Shown: in pieces, positions 7,092 to 8,288 of the stretch
Layout: every line of letters starts with the position of its first letter
Position numbering within the stretch: the stretch's first letter is position 1
Assembly: GCA_002351955.1 (NCBI GenBank)
Contig: DEHO01000031.1
Location: 11,816 to 20,103 of the forward strand
From: Flavobacteriales bacterium UBA2798
Lineage (GTDB): Bacteria > Bacteroidota > Bacteroidia > Flavobacteriales_D > UBA2798
Direction of reading: 5' to 3'
Length of the DNA: 8,288 nucleotides
Program-made: the position numbers and the translations under genes
The notes under the pieces: model-generated
The model's database searches: none
Told to the model about the DNA's origin: nothing
The model's input: only the letters and a program-made list of their open reading frames with translations

Positions 7092-8140
7092 TGAGAGCAC
7101 TCTTTCTTTTTGCAGGAATTTTAAGCGCAGTTCTTTCTGTTCGCGCGCAGGATATTCACTTCACGCAGGTGTTGAATAATCCCTTGCACATCAATCCTGC
7201 CAATGCGGGTGGTTACGATGGGTACGAGCGTGTGGTATTGAATTATAGAAATCAGTGGTCGGCTGCCAATGCAACGTATTCTACCATGGGATTTTCATTT
7301 GACATGCCTTTCTTCCAGGGGAAGCGTTCGGATAAGGCACACCTTGGCGCAGGATTAACTTTTTTCAGCGACCGTGCAGGAGATTCACGATTTGGAATTA
7401 CACAGGGAGCACTATCGCTTGCAGGTATTGTTCCGTTCGATAAGAACAATCGTTTGATTGCAGGATTGCAGATCGGTTACGGACAACGTTCTGCGGATAT
7501 TTCCAAGCTGCAATTCGGAACGCAGTTCAATGGTCAGGAGCATGATCCGAATTTATTTTCCGGAGAATCCAATACCATGAATTCATTTGGATACATGGAT
7601 ATGGGTGCAGGTTTACGTTACGAATATGTCAATAAGAACGATCATATTCAGGGCTGGGATTTCAGTCGTGTAAGCATCGGTGCAGCAATGTATCATATCA
7701 ATCAGCCCGAAATGCATTATCTGGCCGGTAGCAGTGAGAAAATCAATCGTAAGTTGGTGGTACATGGTTCGGCGCATTTTGATTTACCGAATTCCACATT
7801 CTCGCTGATCCCCTTTTTCGCGTATTTTTCGCAGGGTCCTTTATCCGAGCTTAACATGGGAACGCTGTTGCGCATTGAGTTAAATCCCGGAACAAAGATT
7901 ACAGGATTGCTTACCGAATCGGGCTTGCTTGCCGGATTGCAGTGGAGGAGAATGGATGCCTTTATTCCCTACGTGGGATATGAATTTTCCGGTTTTTCAG
8001 TTGGATTTACCTACGATCACAATTATTCAACCTTGAAAACAGTATCGCGCGGAATTGGTGCATTCGAGATTTCGTTGAAATACCATAATGTTAAAGGTGC
8101 ATTGTTCACACGTCGCACTGGCAGCAGGATGTACGATTGA
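7088..8140 (+). CDS. PorP/SprF family type IX secretion outer-membrane protein
   Basis: PorP/SprF proteins are outer-membrane beta-barrel partners of T9SS. In Flavobacterium johnsoniae SprF is needed for secretion of the type B cargo SprB, and other type B cargoes are often encoded beside a SprF-like gene. The 350-residue protein has a signal peptide at 1-20 (cleavage VRA|Q), then the family opening QDIHFTQVLNNPLHINPANA and VLNYRNQWSA. Alternating amphipathic beta strands follow, with AHLGAGLTFFSDRAGD (84-99), YMDMGAGLRYEY (169-180) and the near-terminal strand GIGAFEISLKYH (322-333). Length and layout fit the family. The ATG overlaps the upstream stop as ATGA, so translation is probably coupled. 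A second ATG directly follows at 7091 and could also be the start, changing only one residue. The upstream type B protein is the likely client, by inference from gene order. Confidence 0.93.
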   Translation: MMRALFLFAGILSAVLSVRAQDIHFTQVLNNPLHINPANAGGYDGYERVVLNYRNQWSAANATYSTMGFSFDMPFFQGKRSDKAHLGAGLTFFSDRAGDSRFGITQGALSLAGIVPFDKNNRLIAGLQIGYGQRSADISKLQFGTQFNGQEHDPNLFSGESNTMNSFGYMDMGAGLRYEYVNKNDHIQGWDFSRVSIGAAMYHINQPEMHYLAGSSEKINRKLVVHGSAHFDLPNSTFSLIPFFAYFSQGPLSELNMGTLLRIELNPGTKITGLLTESGLLAGLQWRRMDAFIPYVGYEFSGFSVGFTYDHNYSTLKTVSRGIGAFEISLKYHNVKGALFTRRTGSRMYD

Positions 8141-8162
8141 TTCTTTCGCTTTATTTTGCGGT

Positions 8163-8288
8163 ATGATTGCAATCCGCGAACCCCGTTCAGTTTTTGGTAG
8201 TCCTTCAGGAAGGGTGCTTTTTTTGCTTTGCGCCTCGCTTGTTTTTTGTTTGCTTGTCACCCGCAAAGCATTTATTCCGGCTGATGTG
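8163..8288 (+). CDS. Start of an unidentified membrane or exported protein (3' end outside window)
   Basis: The frame is open from ATG 8163 to the window edge, 42 codons. It begins MIAIREPRSVFGSPSGR, followed by one hydrophobic stretch at about residues 18-32 (VLFLLCASLVFCLLV) and then TRKAFIPADV. This resembles a signal anchor or uncleaved signal peptide with a basic N-terminal side. No family can be recognised from so little sequence. A GTG at 8214 in the same frame is an alternative start that would leave a short, signal-peptide-like N-terminus. It starts 22 bp after the PorP/SprF stop on the same strand, so it could be a third gene of that unit. A possible terminator at 8199-8224 within its first codons argues for the later start or for a spurious frame. 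Confidence 0.4.
   Translation, partial: MIAIREPRSVFGSPSGRVLFLLCASLVFCLLVTRKAFIPADV
8199..8224 (+). terminator. Possible weak intrinsic terminator after the CotH/PorP unit
   Basis: TCCTT at 8201-8205 pairs with AAGGG at 8210-8214 (four Watson-Crick pairs and one G-U) around a CAGG loop. After a two-base bulge, AG at 8199-8200 pairs with CT at 8217-8218. Seven T residues follow at 8218-8224. It lies about 60 bp past the PorP/SprF stop, a reasonable place to end that transcript. The stem is short and bulged, and the T-run could equally be Phe/Leu codons of the overlapping reading frame, so the call is weak. Confidence 0.3.

Noticed and set aside
1..8288. CRISPR arrays, tRNA/rRNA genes, insertion sequences or attachment sites
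   Set aside because: I saw no regularly spaced repeats, no tRNA-like cloverleaf in the gaps, no transposase frame and no terminal inverted repeats. Intergenic space is too short for most of these.

Overview
The window is 8.3 kb of a Bacteroidota chromosome. Every gene I can support lies on the + strand. Three things point to this phylum. None of the internal start codons has a convincing, well-spaced Shine-Dalgarno sequence. The L36 protein is the zinc-free form typical of the group. The second half encodes a protein with a type IX secretion (T9SS) type B sorting domain beside a PorP/SprF-family outer-membrane protein, a system largely confined to the Bacteroidota. Order or genus cannot be resolved from sequence alone.

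Positions 1-4536 are the distal end of the spc/alpha ribosomal-protein operon: secY (5' end cut by the window), infA, rpmJ, rpsM, rpsK, rpsD, rpoA and rplQ. Gaps are 1-39 bp. The block ends in a strong intrinsic terminator right after rplQ. These genes supply the SecYEG channel, initiation factor IF-1, ribosomal proteins L36, S13, S11, S4 and L17, and the RNA polymerase alpha subunit. All look intact and ordinary. No map (methionine aminopeptidase) gene lies between secY and infA.

Positions 4638-8140 are a two-gene accessory unit. The first gene encodes an 817-residue secreted multidomain protein: signal peptide, lamin-tail-like domain, chitobiase/hexosaminidase C-terminal-like beta domain, CotH kinase-like domain, InlB-repeat-like beta domain, then a T9SS type B C-terminal domain. 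The second gene overlaps it by 4 bp (ATGA) and encodes a 350-residue PorP/SprF-like protein. The likely logic is that the CotH-like protein crosses the inner membrane by Sec, is exported across the outer membrane by T9SS through its C-terminal domain, and uses the co-translated PorP/SprF protein as its dedicated partner or surface anchor. This predicted surface CotH-kinase/SprF pair is the most interesting part of the window.

Positions 8141-8288 hold the start of another + strand reading frame with one hydrophobic segment, cut by the window edge. A weak hairpin plus T-run, possibly the terminator of the CotH/PorP unit, overlaps its beginning.
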